From contig NW_026089624.1 in the NCBI RefSeq assembly GCF_024586455.1, positions 12,615,341 through 12,679,340 of the forward strand: DNA of 64,000 nucleotides, written 5' to 3'. Positions 10,576-22,261 of this stretch are shown piece by piece. The stretch's first letter is position 1, and each line of letters opens with the position of its first letter. The notes beneath the pieces were generated by a model. That model searched no databases. It saw only the letters and a program-made list of their open reading frames with translations, and was not told the origin of the DNA. The stretch comes from Bactrocera neohumeralis. Taxonomy: Eukaryota; Arthropoda; Insecta; Diptera; Tephritidae. Made by a program: the position numbers and the translations under genes.

Positions 10576-12829
10576 CAGCGTTTGAAAAACTACGCTACTC
10601 TCGTAGCATTTCATTTTACTCTTGCTACCGCTCTCACTTTGTTGGGAGCCATAGCATAGCCTTGGCATAACAATGTAAAGTATGTGCTCTACTCTGCTCC
10701 GAGTTTTGTTAGGTAAAAATCTACAGCTGGAGCGGGAGCAAAAAATTAAATTCTGCGCTATGCTCTGGCGTAGCGGTAGCAAAAAATTGGGAGCGGTAGC
10801 ACAGCGGAACTAATGAAAATTTTCATGTGCTACAGCTCCCGCATGTGTTTGTTGTTTGTTTTTTCTTTTTTGCTATTTTCTGTCATTTACAAGAATAGTA
10901 CAAGTTGGTATATAAAAGAAAGTCGTTTATAACTCAAGAACGGCTGAACCGATTTGTCTTAAAATTGGTGGGGATGTAGCATAGAAGCAGGGTAATGACA
11001 TAGGATCTATCTCTTTATGCTAAAATTCAATACAACTCATAAATACAAAAATTATATTTCAAATCATAAGCATTTACTCAAAATTTATGTAAGAATCATT
11101 TGAAAATTTTAGTAATTCAAAAATAGAAAGAAATACATAAGTAAAAATTTTCATATCCAAACATGCTTAGTATATGGGTTATACTGATTTTGCTCCTTAC
11201 CCAGGTAGTTTTTTTTTTAAGACGAACCCGTCCGATATACAGTCAAACCTGTATAAGCGAGAGTTCAAGGGAGCACAATTTTATTCTCGCTTATAGAGGT
11301 TTCTCACTAACCCGAGTGCGATAAATTAACAACAAATAAAATCTATTGAGAAGAAAACAATACAAAATCAATGATAAGAAGTTCCACGAAATTAAGAATG
11401 GGTAATAAAATAGCAGATGTTAAATTTGTTATTTGTTTTGTCATTTGTTACTGTATATATGTATCTTCTATGTATGTATGTATTTTTATTGTAGCTGTAG
11501 TTCCTCATATATAATATTCATAAATAAATAAAGCTCGACTGTCGCTTATAGAGGTATAGATAAGTAGCAGTCTCACTTACGGAGGTCTATGAGGCAAAAA
11601 CGACTCTCTCTTACAGAGGTTTTTGTTTCTCACTATTAGAGGAGGAAGCTTAAATAGACGCGTCCTAGCTATTACTCTCACTTATAGAGTTTTCTCACTA
11701 ATCCAGTTCTCACTTATCCAGGTTTGACTGTATTTAATATCACAACAAAAAATGGCATTGAAATTTTCATCGTCAAGGCACTGCAAATACTTTGCTGGAT
11801 TATTGGTCAAGGACGCAAATGCATTCATAACAAACCAAACGCGATATCTAACATAAAGATATAGCGGAATAATTGGAGTGTTGATAAAAAGGTTTATTAT
11901 AATTTTAGATATACAGAAATCTTTTCGATTCTTTGCAATATACATTGAAGTATGTATATGCGTACAAATATTTTCTGTTATGTACTCAATGTGCAATGCC
12001 ATAAAATACCTCTGATCTGTAGGAATTTAAAGATAAAAAATCAGGATTGTAGTGTATTTTCTATGGAAAATTTTTACATGCCTCGGTCCAGTTCTTAATG
12101 TTAATATTTAGGGCTAAAATTTTCAGGGAATTTTTTTTGGGGTATTTCCAAGGAAATTTCGTGACGGTACTGAAAAAAAATAATAGTTCAAAAAAAAGAA
12201 CACCCTAATGTATATAAAAAGGGGGAAAGTACATGCAGTTAAAATTAATTTCGCAAATTCATAGTAATTGAGTATTGTAATACATTTGGAATAGATGATG
12301 TTTTGGTAATATAAAAATGGTAAATATTTTACATAATAAAAAAAAAATTTATACTTTATTCAATTATTGTCTAATACACTTTATTAATATATTTCTTAAA
12401 ATATTTGATTTTAGATTTATAAAGTCACTTGACGCAACAAGTGCCAAAATGATTTGCATAACATTTTTTTGATTGAATTATTCAATTAATTCAAATATTA
12501 TGACAGAAAATAGCAAAATAGCAAAAAAGAAAAAACAAACAACAAACACATGCGGGAGCTGTAGCACATGAAAACTTTCATTAGCTCCGCTGTGCTACCG
12601 CTCCCAATTTTTAGCTACCGCTACGCCAGAGCATAGCGCAGAATTTAATTTTTTGCTCCCGCTCCAGCTAAAGTTTTTTACCTAACAAAACTCGGAGCAG
12701 AGTAGAGCACATAATTTACATTGTTATGCTAAGGCTAAGCTATCGCTCCCAACAAAGTGAGAGCGGTAGCGATTGCATAGCAATAATTTTAGAAATTTTG
12801 CTGCTACGGAGTAGTAAATGAGAACCCTG
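10576..12829. mobile_element. hAT-type non-autonomous element, copy 1 (2.25 kb)
   Basis: Flanked by an 8-bp TSD (GCTGCGAT at 10568-10575 and 12830-12837) and ending in CAG...CTG, as hAT elements do. The termini carry ~300-base imperfect inverted repeats (10576-10870 and 12505-12829) rich in short AGCGGTAGC / GCTACCGCT motifs, resembling transposase-binding subterminal repeats. There is no recognisable transposase. The body holds a copy of dispersed repeat A (10915-11115) and a pogo-like MITE (11240-11730). A 106-codon minus-strand ORF (12002-11682) is kept in copy 2 at 42296, but it overlaps the MITE end and resembles nothing I know. The element must have been mobilised by a transposase supplied elsewhere. 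Confidence 0.88.
11240..11730. mobile_element. Pogo/Tc1-like MITE nested in the hAT element
   Basis: A 491-base element flanked by TA on both sides, with inverted ends CAGTCAAACCTG...CAGGTTTGACTG. Its inner part carries repeated CTTATAGAGGT / TCTCACTTA blocks on both flanks, forming extended imperfect inverted repeats. The TA target and CAGT ends are typical of the Tc1/mariner/pogo superfamily. No transposase is present. The same insertion is in the second hAT copy (42974-43467), so it preceded the separation of the two copies. Confidence 0.8.
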
Positions 12830-13075
12830 GCTGCGATCACCTTGCGGCAACGACGTTTGCCAACGCATACGTCCATAGGAATGGGTAGAGCGTTGAAGGT
12901 GCTTTCAGTAAATTCTGTGAAGCCGGCCCTGTTAGCTTTGTTAAAATTAACGAAGGTACGGTTGTCCACAGAAACGAAATCGGGAGGTTTCTCGACCGAG
13001 ATAATTATGAGCAGGTGATCTGATGCGAGAGTTAGCGTAGGTCGCCAAGTTATGCTTTTTATCAAATAGCAAAGG

Positions 13076-13480
13076 TCATATCGGAATTTATCAAGATGAA
13101 GAACATTTTGAAAGATTTTGCGTTATTCCTAACACGATAATGAATTTTGGGAAAATGTTCAGCAGAGCGGATTTTCTAAAAACATACTCCATTTTTGTTG
13201 AGAAATATCTTAAAATTTTTGTTTTTAAACTTACTACAACAATACATAATACTAATTTTTTTGTTTTAATTGAAAAAGTGCTATCTTTAAACATATACTT
13301 TCCAATCATTCACTCACACTTTTTGATCATTTTAAATGTATACTTTCGTTCATTCATTTACATCATTTATAATGATGATTCCTTTTATCAGCAACACACG
13401 CGCAGTTAATTTTTATTTATTTATTTTTTAATAAAAATAAAGAAACTAAAAATAAAACAATTGTGTCAATATTATACGCG
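13076..13480. other. No recognisable feature
   Basis: AT-rich sequence with short chance ORFs on both strands. I see no protein motif, repeat partner or splice-site arrangement. Confidence 0.4.
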
Positions 13481-13484
13481 ATAT

Positions 13485-13975
13485 TATGGCACCACTGTAT
13501 ATTAGAATGGGGACTATTGATCAATATACTGATCTTTTCGAATTATCGATACTTTCGCTATTCGGGCCTTAGCGATACTCGTCAAAAATTAGAAATACAT
13601 AATAGGAACTTTATGATTTATTATAGTTAAAGTCGCAGTGGAACTCCAATCTGCAAGCAAAAGAATTTTGGATTGATCAGATTTGTTGTTTTTTTGTGAA
13701 GCGCTGCCGAAAGCCGTCGGTGCAGAAAAAAATTCCAAACAAAAGCGTCAAAATTACGATTCTTTTGGCACCGCGATTTGATGATACGGGTGGATAGAGG
13801 AACATTAAAATATATGTGCACATATACCCGCCTGAGCCTAATAGTTTTGAGACATTTGTATTTAAAGTTCAAAAATTTGTAAAAGTAATACACGCTATTT
13901 CAGTATGTTTAACTCAAATTGCACACATTTTTCAATTAATACATTTTTAATTACTCTGTACACATTGAAATATAT
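13485..13975 (-). repeat. Repeat B and 92-bp repeat remnants
   Basis: Bases 13485-13590 match the repeat B block that includes TATCGATACT. Bases 13660-13740 match the 92-bp repeat in reverse (AAGCGCTGCCGAAAGCCGTC). Bases 13760-13960 match repeat B at 9330-9445 in reverse, and also 46050-46260. The blocks are in changed order relative to 9.0-9.7 kb, indicating rearrangement. From 13976 to 14133 I see nothing recognisable. Confidence 0.5.
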
Positions 13976-14133
13976 CTATATTTCACAAACCGTTGTTGGA
14001 TCGACCAGGGCTATTTTTCTTGAAACCCGGAGGAAAGTCGCCAACGGATTAACAAATTATACGCGAAATATTATATAAATTCGTCCATTTATTTAATAAT
14101 ATATGAGATATAATTCTTACAAGTGAAACAAAA

Positions 14134-17100
14134 GATGGAGTCACGTGTAGAAGTTCACGCAAGTGAGGAAAGTTCTCTGATCGCCATTCAATTGTGAGTG
14201 GCCAGAAACGATTCTTTTACACATGGCTCAAGTAGCTCACTACTTCCGGTCTTTGACCAAGAAGATAAAGATAAGAACATCCGTTCGAAGGCGAGCTAAT
14301 GTGAGAAGGCGAAACATCCCCTACATAGGGTTGTGCGCTGGGTTTGGGACCCGCCACGTAAAAAATTCTACCAATGAAAATTAGCAATCAGCCTCGGATG
14401 AGAGAGCCCCCTTTTGATGACGACCATGGCAAACGAAATAAAAACAATGAATTGAGGGCATGCACCTGGAATGTCCGGTCCCTTAATTGGAAAGGTGCCG
14501 CATCTCAGCTGGTTGATGTCCTCGTAAAAATAAAGGCTGACATCACCGCCGTCCAAGAAATGCGATGGACGGGACAATCACAGAGACGAGTAGGTCCTTG
14601 TGACATATACTACAGTGGCCATATAAAGGAGCGCAAGTTTGGTGTAGAATTCGTGGTGGGAGAGAGACTCCGTCGCCGAGTACTATCATTCACTCCGGTG
14701 AATGAACGTCTAGCCACAATCCGCATCAAGGCGAGGTTCTTCAACATATCGCTGATTTGCGCCCACGCCCCGACGGAAGAGAAGGACGATGTGACCAAAG
14801 ATGCCTTTTATGAGCGGTCGGTAAATTCAGCCTCCACGACGAAACATCCCCAAATGGGTTGAGGCTGATTGACTTCGCTGGGGCCCGAAATATGGTTATC
14901 TGTAGCACTAGATTCCAGCATAAGAAGATTCATCAAGATACCTGGCTGTCTCCAGATCGAAAAACTACCAACCAGATCGATCATGTTGTGTTAGACGGAA
15001 GACACGTCTCCAGTGTTTTAGATGTGCGTACGCTCCGGGGTCCTAACATCGACTCGGACCACTATCTTGTTGCAGCCAAGATTCGCACCCGTCTCTGTGC
15101 AGCAAAAAACGCACGAAAACAAACACAAGGAAGGTTCGACGTCGAGAAGTTGCAATCACAACAGACAGCCGAACGATTTTCTACTCGGCTTGCACTCCTG
15201 CTCTCTGAGAGCACACGTCAACAACTCGGTATAAGGGAACTGTGGGACGGCATTTCAAACTCTTTTCTTTACGTACAGCTGCAACCGAAAACATTGGTTT
15301 TCGGAAAGTGCAAAAGAACAGCTGGTACGACGAGGAGTGCCGTGTCGCAGCGGAGAGAAAACAGACTGCCTACCTCGCAACGTTACGATCGACCACAACA
15401 CGTGCGGGATGGGATAGATACCGAGAGTTGAAGAGGGAAGCGAGACGCATTTGCACACAGAAAACGAAAGAGGCCGAAATGCGTGAGTACGAAGAGCTTG
15501 ATAAGCTGGCCGACAGGGGTAATGCTCGAAAATTCTACGAAAAAATGCGGCGGCTTACAGAAGGTTTCAAGACCGGAGCATACTCTTGTAGAACCCCCAA
15601 AGGTGATCTAGTGACCGATGCTCAGAGCATACTTAAATTATGGAGGGAACACTTCTCCAGCCTGCTGAATGGCAGTGAACGCAACGCCAGAAGAAGGCGA
15701 ACCCGATTCCCCAATCGATGACGATGGAGCAGACGTTCCATTGCCCGACCGTGAAGAAGTTCGAATAGCAATTACCCGCCTGAAGAACAACAAAGCGGCG
15801 GGGGCCGATGGATTGCCGGCCGAGCTATTCAAACACGGCGGCGAAGAACTGATAAGGAGCATGCATAAGCTTCTTTGTAATATATGGTCGGACGAAAGCA
15901 TGCCCAACGATTGGAATTTAAGTGTGCTATGCCCAATCCATAAAAAAGGAGACCCCACAATCTGTGCCAACTACCGTGGAATTAGCCTCCTCAACATCGC
16001 ATATAAGGTTCTATCGAGCGTATTGTGTGAAAGATTAAAGCCCACCGTCAACAAACTGATTGGACCTTATCAGTGTGGCTTCAGACCTGGAAAATCAACA
16101 ACCGACCAGATATTCACCATGCGCCAAATCTTGGAAAAGACCCGTGAAAGAAGAATCGACACACACCACCTCCTTGTCTATTTCAAAGCTGCTTTCGACA
16201 GCACGAAAAGGAGCTGCCTTTATGCCGCGATGTCTGAATTTGGTATCCCCGCAAAACTAATACGGCTGTGTAAGCTGACGTTGAGCAACACCAAAAGCTC
16301 CGTCAGGATCGGGAAGGACCGTTTCGAGCCGTTCCATATCGTGCGACTTTTTCAACCTGCTTCTGGAGAAAATAGTTCGAGCCGCAGAACTAAATATAGA
16401 AGGTACCATCTTCTATAAGAGTGTACAGCTGCTGGCGTATGCCGCTGATATTGATATCATCGGCCTTAACACCCGCGCCGTTAGTTCTGCTTTTTCCAGA
16501 CTGGACAAGGAAGCAAAAGAAATGGGTCTGGCACTGAACGATGGCAAGACGAAATATCTCCTGTCATCAAACGAACAGTCGTCGCACTCGCGACTTGGCA
16601 CCCACGTCACTGTTGACAGTCATAACTTTGAAGTCGTAGATAATTTCGTCTATCTTGCAACCAGCGTAAACACCACCAACAATGTCAGCCTGGAAATTCA
16701 ACGCAGGATAACTCTTGCCAACAGGTGCTACTTCGGAATGAGTAGGCAATTGAGAAGTAAAGTCCTCTCTCGACGAACAAAAGCTAAACTCTATAAGTCG
16801 CTCATAATTTCCGTATTTCTATATGGTGCAGAGGCTTGGGCGATGACAGCAACCGATGAGTCGACGTTAAGAGTTTTCGAGAGAAAAGTTCTGCGAAAGA
16901 TTTATGGTCCTTTGCGCATTGGCCACGGCGAATATCGCATTCGATGGAACGATGAGCTGTTCGAGATATACGACGACATTGACATAGTTCAGCGAATTGA
17001 AAGACAGCGGCTACGCTGGCTAGGTCATGTTGTCCGGATGGACGAAAACACTCCAGCACTGAAAGTATTCGACGCAGTACCCGCCGGCGGAAGCAGAGGA

Positions 17101-17264
17101 AGAGGAAGACTTCCACTCCGTTGGAAGGACCAAGTGGAGAAGGTCCTGGCTTCGCTTGGAATATCCAATTGGCGCCACGTAGCGAAAAGAAGAAACGACT
17201 GACGCTCTGTTGTTAACTCGGCTATAGTCGCTTAAGCGGTGTCTACGCCAATTAAGAAGAAGAA
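14134..17264 (+). pseudogene. RTE-clade LINE copy C, near full length
   Basis: Runs from the 5' leader (TCACGTGTAGAAGTTCACGC) to the AAGAAGAAGAAG tail, flanked by GAAACAAAA (14125-14133 and 17265-17273), a likely 9-bp TSD. The endonuclease begins at 14374 (ACTWNVRSLN, AVQEMRWTG, ISLICAHAPTEE). A ~115-base deletion at about 14820 removes the GDFN motif. The rest of the domain follows (NQIDHVVLD, NIDSDHYLVAAK). The linker is frameshifted at about 15265. The RT (15669-16418, 16522-17202) has FRPGKSTTDQIF and YFKAAFDS, but a deletion at about 16335 removes the RGFRQGDSL box, and the catalytic box reads AYAADIDI, so the first Asp is lost. A Trp-to-stop change truncates the C-terminus at 17203. Confidence 0.9.
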
Positions 17265-17339
17265 GAAACAAAATTGCTTTTGAACCATTGACCCTTTATA
17301 TAGTAAACAGAAAAGCTGTTGACCTCCTCTTTCACGAAA

Positions 17340-18002
17340 CGAATTTTTCATTTTTATTAATTCTCGTTCAGACTCGAATATCGCGAGTATCGATATTTCG
17401 TAACCGATCACTTCTTATATCAATAGTACCCAATTGAATTTACAACAGTGGTGCCATGCAAGCAAGCAAGCATATCGTGTAAATTCATATTTTTGGGTTT
17501 TTATGACAAAAAATCATAAAAATAGGTCTTGCACCATATATATTTGTAAAGTAGAATTAAAAACAAGAATTTTAAGGGATTTCCCGTAAAACTTGGTGTT
17601 TGTTTTCAAAAACTAACTAACTCGTTTGGAATATGGTAACACTATTATTTGACAACAAGTAACACTTATTGTTATTGTGCGTGTTATAATATTTATGTAA
17701 AATATAAAATGCTTATTTTAAGCAAATATCTAAAAAATTAACAAAAAATAAAGATGTAGAAATATTGCAGTAAAGTGTAAGTGCATAAAAAGTATATAAT
17801 ATGAAAGAAAAAGTTACTATAAATCGAGAAATTGCAAAATTAAATTTGGGAAATTTTCAAATTTAAATGCATATATCTCGAAAACTATAAGTTTGCGGCG
17901 GCTATAATTATATATTATCTTAATCTGGAGCATCAGCCCTATCCAACCATACCACTTTTAACCCTGAAATCGTGGGATGGTATACTAAAGCCGACCCATT
18001 TC
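17340..18002 (-). repeat. Repeat B copy and MITE remnant
   Basis: Bases 17365-17460 are a reversed copy of the repeat B block (GAATATCGCGAGTATCGATA, then a TGGTGCCATG end). Bases 17850-17890 share the AAATGCATATATCTCGAAAA block with 9410-9440 and 24150-24180. Bases 17930-18002 resemble one arm of the MITE at 24004-24289. No coding sequence. Confidence 0.45.
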
Positions 18003-18418
18003 TGGTTTCATTGATATTTCTTAAATACACTTATTCGTGTCTCCACATGACCTACTCTCCTAAAGCAGACATTCACAAACACTTGCTATCTTATTTTACT
18101 TATTATATATTTACACAAGCGAACATTATATTATTTATATCGTAAACGTTTTCATCACTTATCACAAAGTCATAAAAAACTCCCTATTATAATATACATA
18201 AAATATTATTCTTAATAACTTCTTTTCAACATTTACGGCACAAATTAATTCACGAAACAGAGTCAGCATAACGACGATATGAAAAATTAATTACCCTGCT
18301 TCTGCATTCGCAACATAATTTGTCAACCTACTACCAATTCATACCAAAAGGTCCGCAATATTTTGCTGTCGGAATTTGTTATCTTGACAAATCTTTACGA
18401 ATTCGCAAGGCGTATATA
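18003..18418. other. No recognisable feature
   Basis: AT-rich sequence bounded on the right by the TA target of the rosa-like mariner. I see no ORF or repeat partner here. Confidence 0.4.
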
Positions 18419-19395
18419 TCGGGTGATTTTTTAAGAGCTTGATAACTTTTTTTAAAAAAACGCATAAAATTTGCAAAATCTCATCGGTTCTTTATTTGAA
18501 ACGTTAGATTGGTTCATGACATTTACTTTTTGAAGATAATTTCATTTAAATGTTGACCGCGGCTGCGTCTTAGGTGGTCCATTCGGAAAGTCCAATTTTG
18601 GGCAACTTTTTCGAGCATTTCGGCCGGAATAGCCCGAATTTCTTCGGAAATGTTGTCTTCCAAAGCTGGAATAGTTGCTGGCTTATTTCTGTAGACTTTA
18701 GACTTGACGTAGCCCCACAAAAAATAGTCTAAAGGCGTTAAATCGCATGATCTTGGTGGCCAACTGCCCATGCATCCCGAAAAATGCAGTGTTTGGTGTG
18801 GTTTGTACGCTGGTGGAATCATTGGACCGTATTTTTCAAAGATGCTGTTGGACGCAACGTTACGGTGAATGGCGATCGCTATCGTTCGATGCTAACAAAC
18901 TTTTTGTTGCCAAAAATGGAAGAACTGAACTTGGTTGACATGTGGTTTCAACAAGATGGCGCTACATGCCACACAGCTCGCGATTCTATGGCCATTTTGA
19001 GGGAAAACTTCGGAGAACAATTCATCTCAAGAAATGGACCCGTAAGTTGGCCACCAAGATCATGCGATTTAACGCCTTTAGACTATTTTTTGTGGGGCTA
19101 CGTCAAGTCTAAAGTCTACAGAAATAAGCCAGCAACTATTCCAGCTTTGGAAGACAACATTTCCGAAGAAATTCGGGCTATTCCGGCCGAAATGCTCGAA
19201 AAAGTTGCCCAAAATTGGACTTTCCGAATAGACCACCTAAGACGCAGCCGCGGTCAACATTTAAATGAAATTATCTTCAAAAAGTAAATGTCATGAACCA
19301 ATCTAACGTTTCAAATAAAGAACCGATGAGATTTTGCAAATTTTATGTGTTTTTTTTTTTAAAAAAAGTTATCAAGCTCTTAAAAAATCACCCGA
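18419..19395 (+). mobile_element. Rosa-like mariner (DD41D), foldback derivative
   Basis: A 977-base element flanked by TA with ends TCGGGTGATTTTTTAAGAGC and its complement. The plus frame at 18784-19287 encodes the transposase from GRNVTVNGDRYRS to the C-terminus: the second catalytic Asp in WFQQDGATCHTA and the third in RSCDLTPLDYFLWGYVK. There are 41 residues between these two aspartates, the spacing of the rosa (DD41D) mariners first found in a tephritid. The N-terminus with the DNA-binding domain and first Asp is missing. Instead, 18419-18775 is an inverted copy of 19040-19395, so the minus strand at 18822-18523 repeats the transposase C-terminus. A missing T in the run near 18835 also shifts the frame. 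Confidence 0.88.
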
Positions 19396-19505
19396 TAGAA
19401 TAAGGGTGCTCGCCTTTAGAGCAATTCAAGATTTCAGGTCTTTGATACAAAATTTATTTGATTGGTCATTTCTGTGCTCGCTTCTGCTCTGTTTCAAAAA
19501 GTTTT
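19396..19505. other. Spacer between the two foldback elements
   Basis: About 110 bases separate the rosa-like mariner from the Merlin composite. No feature is recognised in them. Confidence 0.4.
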
Positions 19506-20206
19506 GGCACGATTCCGATTACTTTGGCGGAGGGGTAAAAAAACCGAATTTCCATATAAATGGGGTATCTACGGATAGGGGAGCTCCTCCAGAGGAGGAA
19601 TATCCAAAAATAATGTAAAAATTACTAATATTTTTTAAAATATTCACGTTTAAAAATTTCCACTAAGAAAACATGATATTTCTCTATGTTTCACAAAATT
19701 TTTTCACATTTTTTACTTTGTATATTTAAATACACACTCTAAGCTTTGAAATAAGCTCACATTTCACATTTATTTTTCAATTTTTAAGCTAAATTTTGTA
19801 ATTTAAAAATCCCTTGTCAAATTCATGGCTGATAAGTTCACAATGTTTATATTTACGAGGAAAACCAGCTTTGCCACACCTTAAAAACCAAAAGTGAAGT
19901 ATTTTTTCAGCGTTCCACAGCGTTTTCTTTGGATGCACTTTCGAGTGTATCTTTTTTCTTTATTAACTATAAAAAATATAAAGAATATTTTTCAAGCTAA
20001 AATTCAATATGTGAACACTTTTCCATATGCATACATATATGAATATATGAATAATATGTGATTTATATTTAATAAACACAGATAAGTAAAATCGAGTGAT
20101 AATATTATATATATGATTGTAATTTAACATTTATACATATTACAATTCTATACTATAATAAAATCATCTCACAATATTATACATTTTTTTATATTTAAAT
20201 TTATTA

Positions 20207-21444
20207 CATAATAATTTATAATTGCGTTCAGAGCTTCTGAATTTTTCGATGTTCACGTCGTTTGGACATCTAGTCCAAACGAATAAGTAGTCACTAAAAT
20301 TTTTCGAAGATGTTAAATTAATCCCGTCAAGAGATTCCATTCCCCCTGTATGCAGTAAGTGTAGGAATCCAATGCGGGTCGAAGAGCACAACCAATCCAA
20401 GTTAGGATGGGTTTGGAGGTGCAATACGAAACCATTAAAACAAAAGGTGCGAAAGATTGTCGCCATTATATAAATCCTGCGCAGGGTACATTTTTTGATG
20501 GCAATTGTTGCAGATTAGCGCCTAAGGAAATCTTGGCGATAATTTGTTGCTTTGTAACGAAAGTTAATGTGATGACTGTCCATGGTCATCTTAATAACTG
20601 GCGCAAACAAAATAACGAGTCTTCCCTAAGTTGTGGAACTATAGTAGATTACTATAGTTACCTTAGGGAAGTAGCCGAAGTAATATGCTCCAATGCAGAT
20701 TTTTGTCTCGGTGGAAAGGGAAAAACGGTGCAGATTGACGAGACGTTTCTAACGAAACGTAAGTACAATCGTGGCCGTTTAACCGAACAAATGACAATAA
20801 TTGTATTGGGAATACTATGTAAGGAAGACAAAATATGCCGCTTTTTCCGAGTGAATGGAAATAGCAAGGCAGATTTGTGGCCTTATATTAAAAAATTCGT
20901 TCATCCAGATACTACCCGCATCTGCAGTGATGGTGGAAAGCAGTATCATGGAATACAACGAATTTTTGGTGAGAATACCACTTGCTTAACCACCAATCAC
21001 AGCATTGGTGAGTATGTTGAGCAAGGTAATCCCGAAAACACAATCAACGATTTGGAATGCAGAAATCGTTGGTTGAAAAATGAGATTAAAAGTCGTCGTA
21101 GTCCAAAACTTCTCCATCAATACATGGCTCTGTTTGATTATCGCCATAACTTCCTTGAGAAGAGTTATGGTGATGATCTTGGATCGCAGATAATGGAGAT
21201 GCTTATGGACATTAAGAAAGTGTACCCGGGCTATGTGGATGGAATTCTACAGACAGGGATGGAATTAAAAAATTTAGAAGAACCTACTGTAGAGTCAGAA
21301 GATTTGGGTGACATTGTTCCTCCACCAAAACATTCTCGCCCGATGACTATTCAGGATCTCATTGATGATGCACTGTCTGATGAAGATCAAGATGAGGCAC
21401 TTGAAATTGACGATCCTGAATTCAAGATTGAAGATTATGATTAA
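20207..21444 (+). pseudogene. Merlin transposase (IS1016/IS1595-like DDE)
   Basis: The open frame 20407-21444 (345 aa) carries the catalytic triad: Asp in VQIDETFLTKRKYNRGR, Asp in CSDGGKQYHGI, and Glu in DLECRNRWLKNEIKSRR. An acidic C-terminal tail rich in Asp/Glu follows. The true N-terminus lies upstream in another frame from about 20223. It begins near MRSELLNFSMFTSFGH and includes the zinc-ribbon-like CSKCRNPMRVEEHNQSKLGW and VWRC. A TAG replaces Gln in the TNEQSLKFF segment seen in the right arm. A one-base deletion in the A-run near 20441 shifts the frame into the DDE part. With these two lesions it would not be made intact. The acidic tail ends at 21444, just before the RTE stub. Confidence 0.85.
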
Positions 21445-21460
21445 TTTACACACATGCAAT

Positions 21461-21504
21461 CTTCTTCTTCTTTACTGGCGTAGACACCGCTTTCGCTTTT
21501 GTCG
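21461..21504 (-). mobile_element. RTE 3'-end stub inside the Merlin composite
   Basis: CTTCTTCTTCTTTACTGGCG followed by TAGACACCGCTTTCG is the reverse complement of the last ~44 bases of the RTE element. This is an extreme 5' truncation at the centre of the palindrome. It helps place the boundary between the two Merlin halves. Confidence 0.6.
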
Positions 21505-21622
21505 CGCTTTAAAAATACCCTGGTTGAATCACAGGGATGTTTATCAACAGATGCGGTTATCCAAATCCTGGATTTTTTAAATTCATTTTAAAATAATTGC
21601 TGTGTACGTGAAATTTGTATAT

Positions 21623-22261
21623 TTATTGATAATCTTTAAGATTGAATTCAGGATCGTCAATTTCAAGTGTTTCATCTTGATCTTCATCAGACAGTGCATC
21701 ATCAATGAGATCCTGAATAGTCATCGGGCGAGAATGTTTTGGTGGAGGAACAATGTCACCCAAATCTTCTGACTCTACAGTAGGTTCTTCTAAATTTTTT
21801 AATTCCATCCCTGTCTGTAGAATTCCATCCACATAGCCCGGGTACACTTTCTTAATGTCCATTATCATTATTTTGTTTGCGTCAGTTATTAAGATGACCA
21901 TGGACAGTCATCACATTAACTTTCGTTACAAAGCAACAAATTATCGCCAAGATTTCCTTAGGCGCTAATCTGCAACAATTGCCATCAAAAAATGTACCCT
22001 GCGCAGGATTTATATAATGGCGACAATCTTTCGCACTTTTTTTTTTAATGGTTTCGTATTGCACCTCCAAACCCATCCTAACTTGGATTGGTTGTGCTCT
22101 TCGACCCGCATTGGATTCCTACACTTACTGCATACAGGGGGAATGGAATCTCTTGACGGGATTAATTTAACATCTTCGAAAAATTTTAGTGACTGCTCAT
22201 TCGTTTGGACTAGATGTCCAAACGACGTGAACATCGAAAAATTCAGAAGCTCTGAACGCAA
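21623..22261 (-). pseudogene. Internally deleted inverted Merlin transposase
   Basis: Minus-strand duplicate of the Merlin gene. Bases 22261-22010 encode the zinc-ribbon N-terminus with the intact NEQSLKFF reading. A frameshift in a longer A-run leads into the ILAIICCFVTKVNVMTVHG segment, ending at about 21882. It then jumps directly to the C-terminal MDIKKVYPGYVDG segment and acidic tail, stopping at 21623. The entire DDE catalytic region is missing, so it cannot be an active transposase. Confidence 0.8.

Larger units (their letters stand above)
9785..13075 (-). pseudogene. Jockey-clade LINE (family 1), split by a hAT element
   Basis: Minus-strand jockey pieces at 13065-12830 and 10575-9785, separated by the hAT element 10576-12829. 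The right piece encodes the end of the endonuclease (LASDHLLIII, whose Ser-Asp-His is the catalytic end of the fold) and the start of the linker (FTEFTESTFNALPI). Translation resumes exactly at 10575 with ATARFVLAGRVAEIR, continues through the linker and the start of the RT (FSDEELQNAINKSK, DGINILILKHLG), and ends in the region of the GIPQGG box. Frameshifts and stops occur in both pieces. The continuity of the reading across the insert is the best evidence for the hAT borders. Confidence 0.85.

Noticed and set aside
13140..13409. Overlapping ORFs at 13091-13409 as a coding gene
   Set aside because: Phe/Ile/Asn-rich frames typical of AT-rich non-coding DNA, with no motif and no partner.
15255..15458. 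Open frames antisense to the RTE elements (also near 2514-2735, 5571-5807, 16802-17116, 39442-39966)
   Set aside because: They recur wherever the RTE sense strand is open and mirror its codons, so they are shadows with no independent conservation.
19506..19520. Terminal TSD of the Merlin composite
   Set aside because: The bases outside the two ends do not match, so no TSD can be claimed.
20164..20466. Minus-strand frames in the Merlin arms as genes
   Set aside because: They are antisense to the transposase N-terminus and appear in both arms only because of the palindrome.
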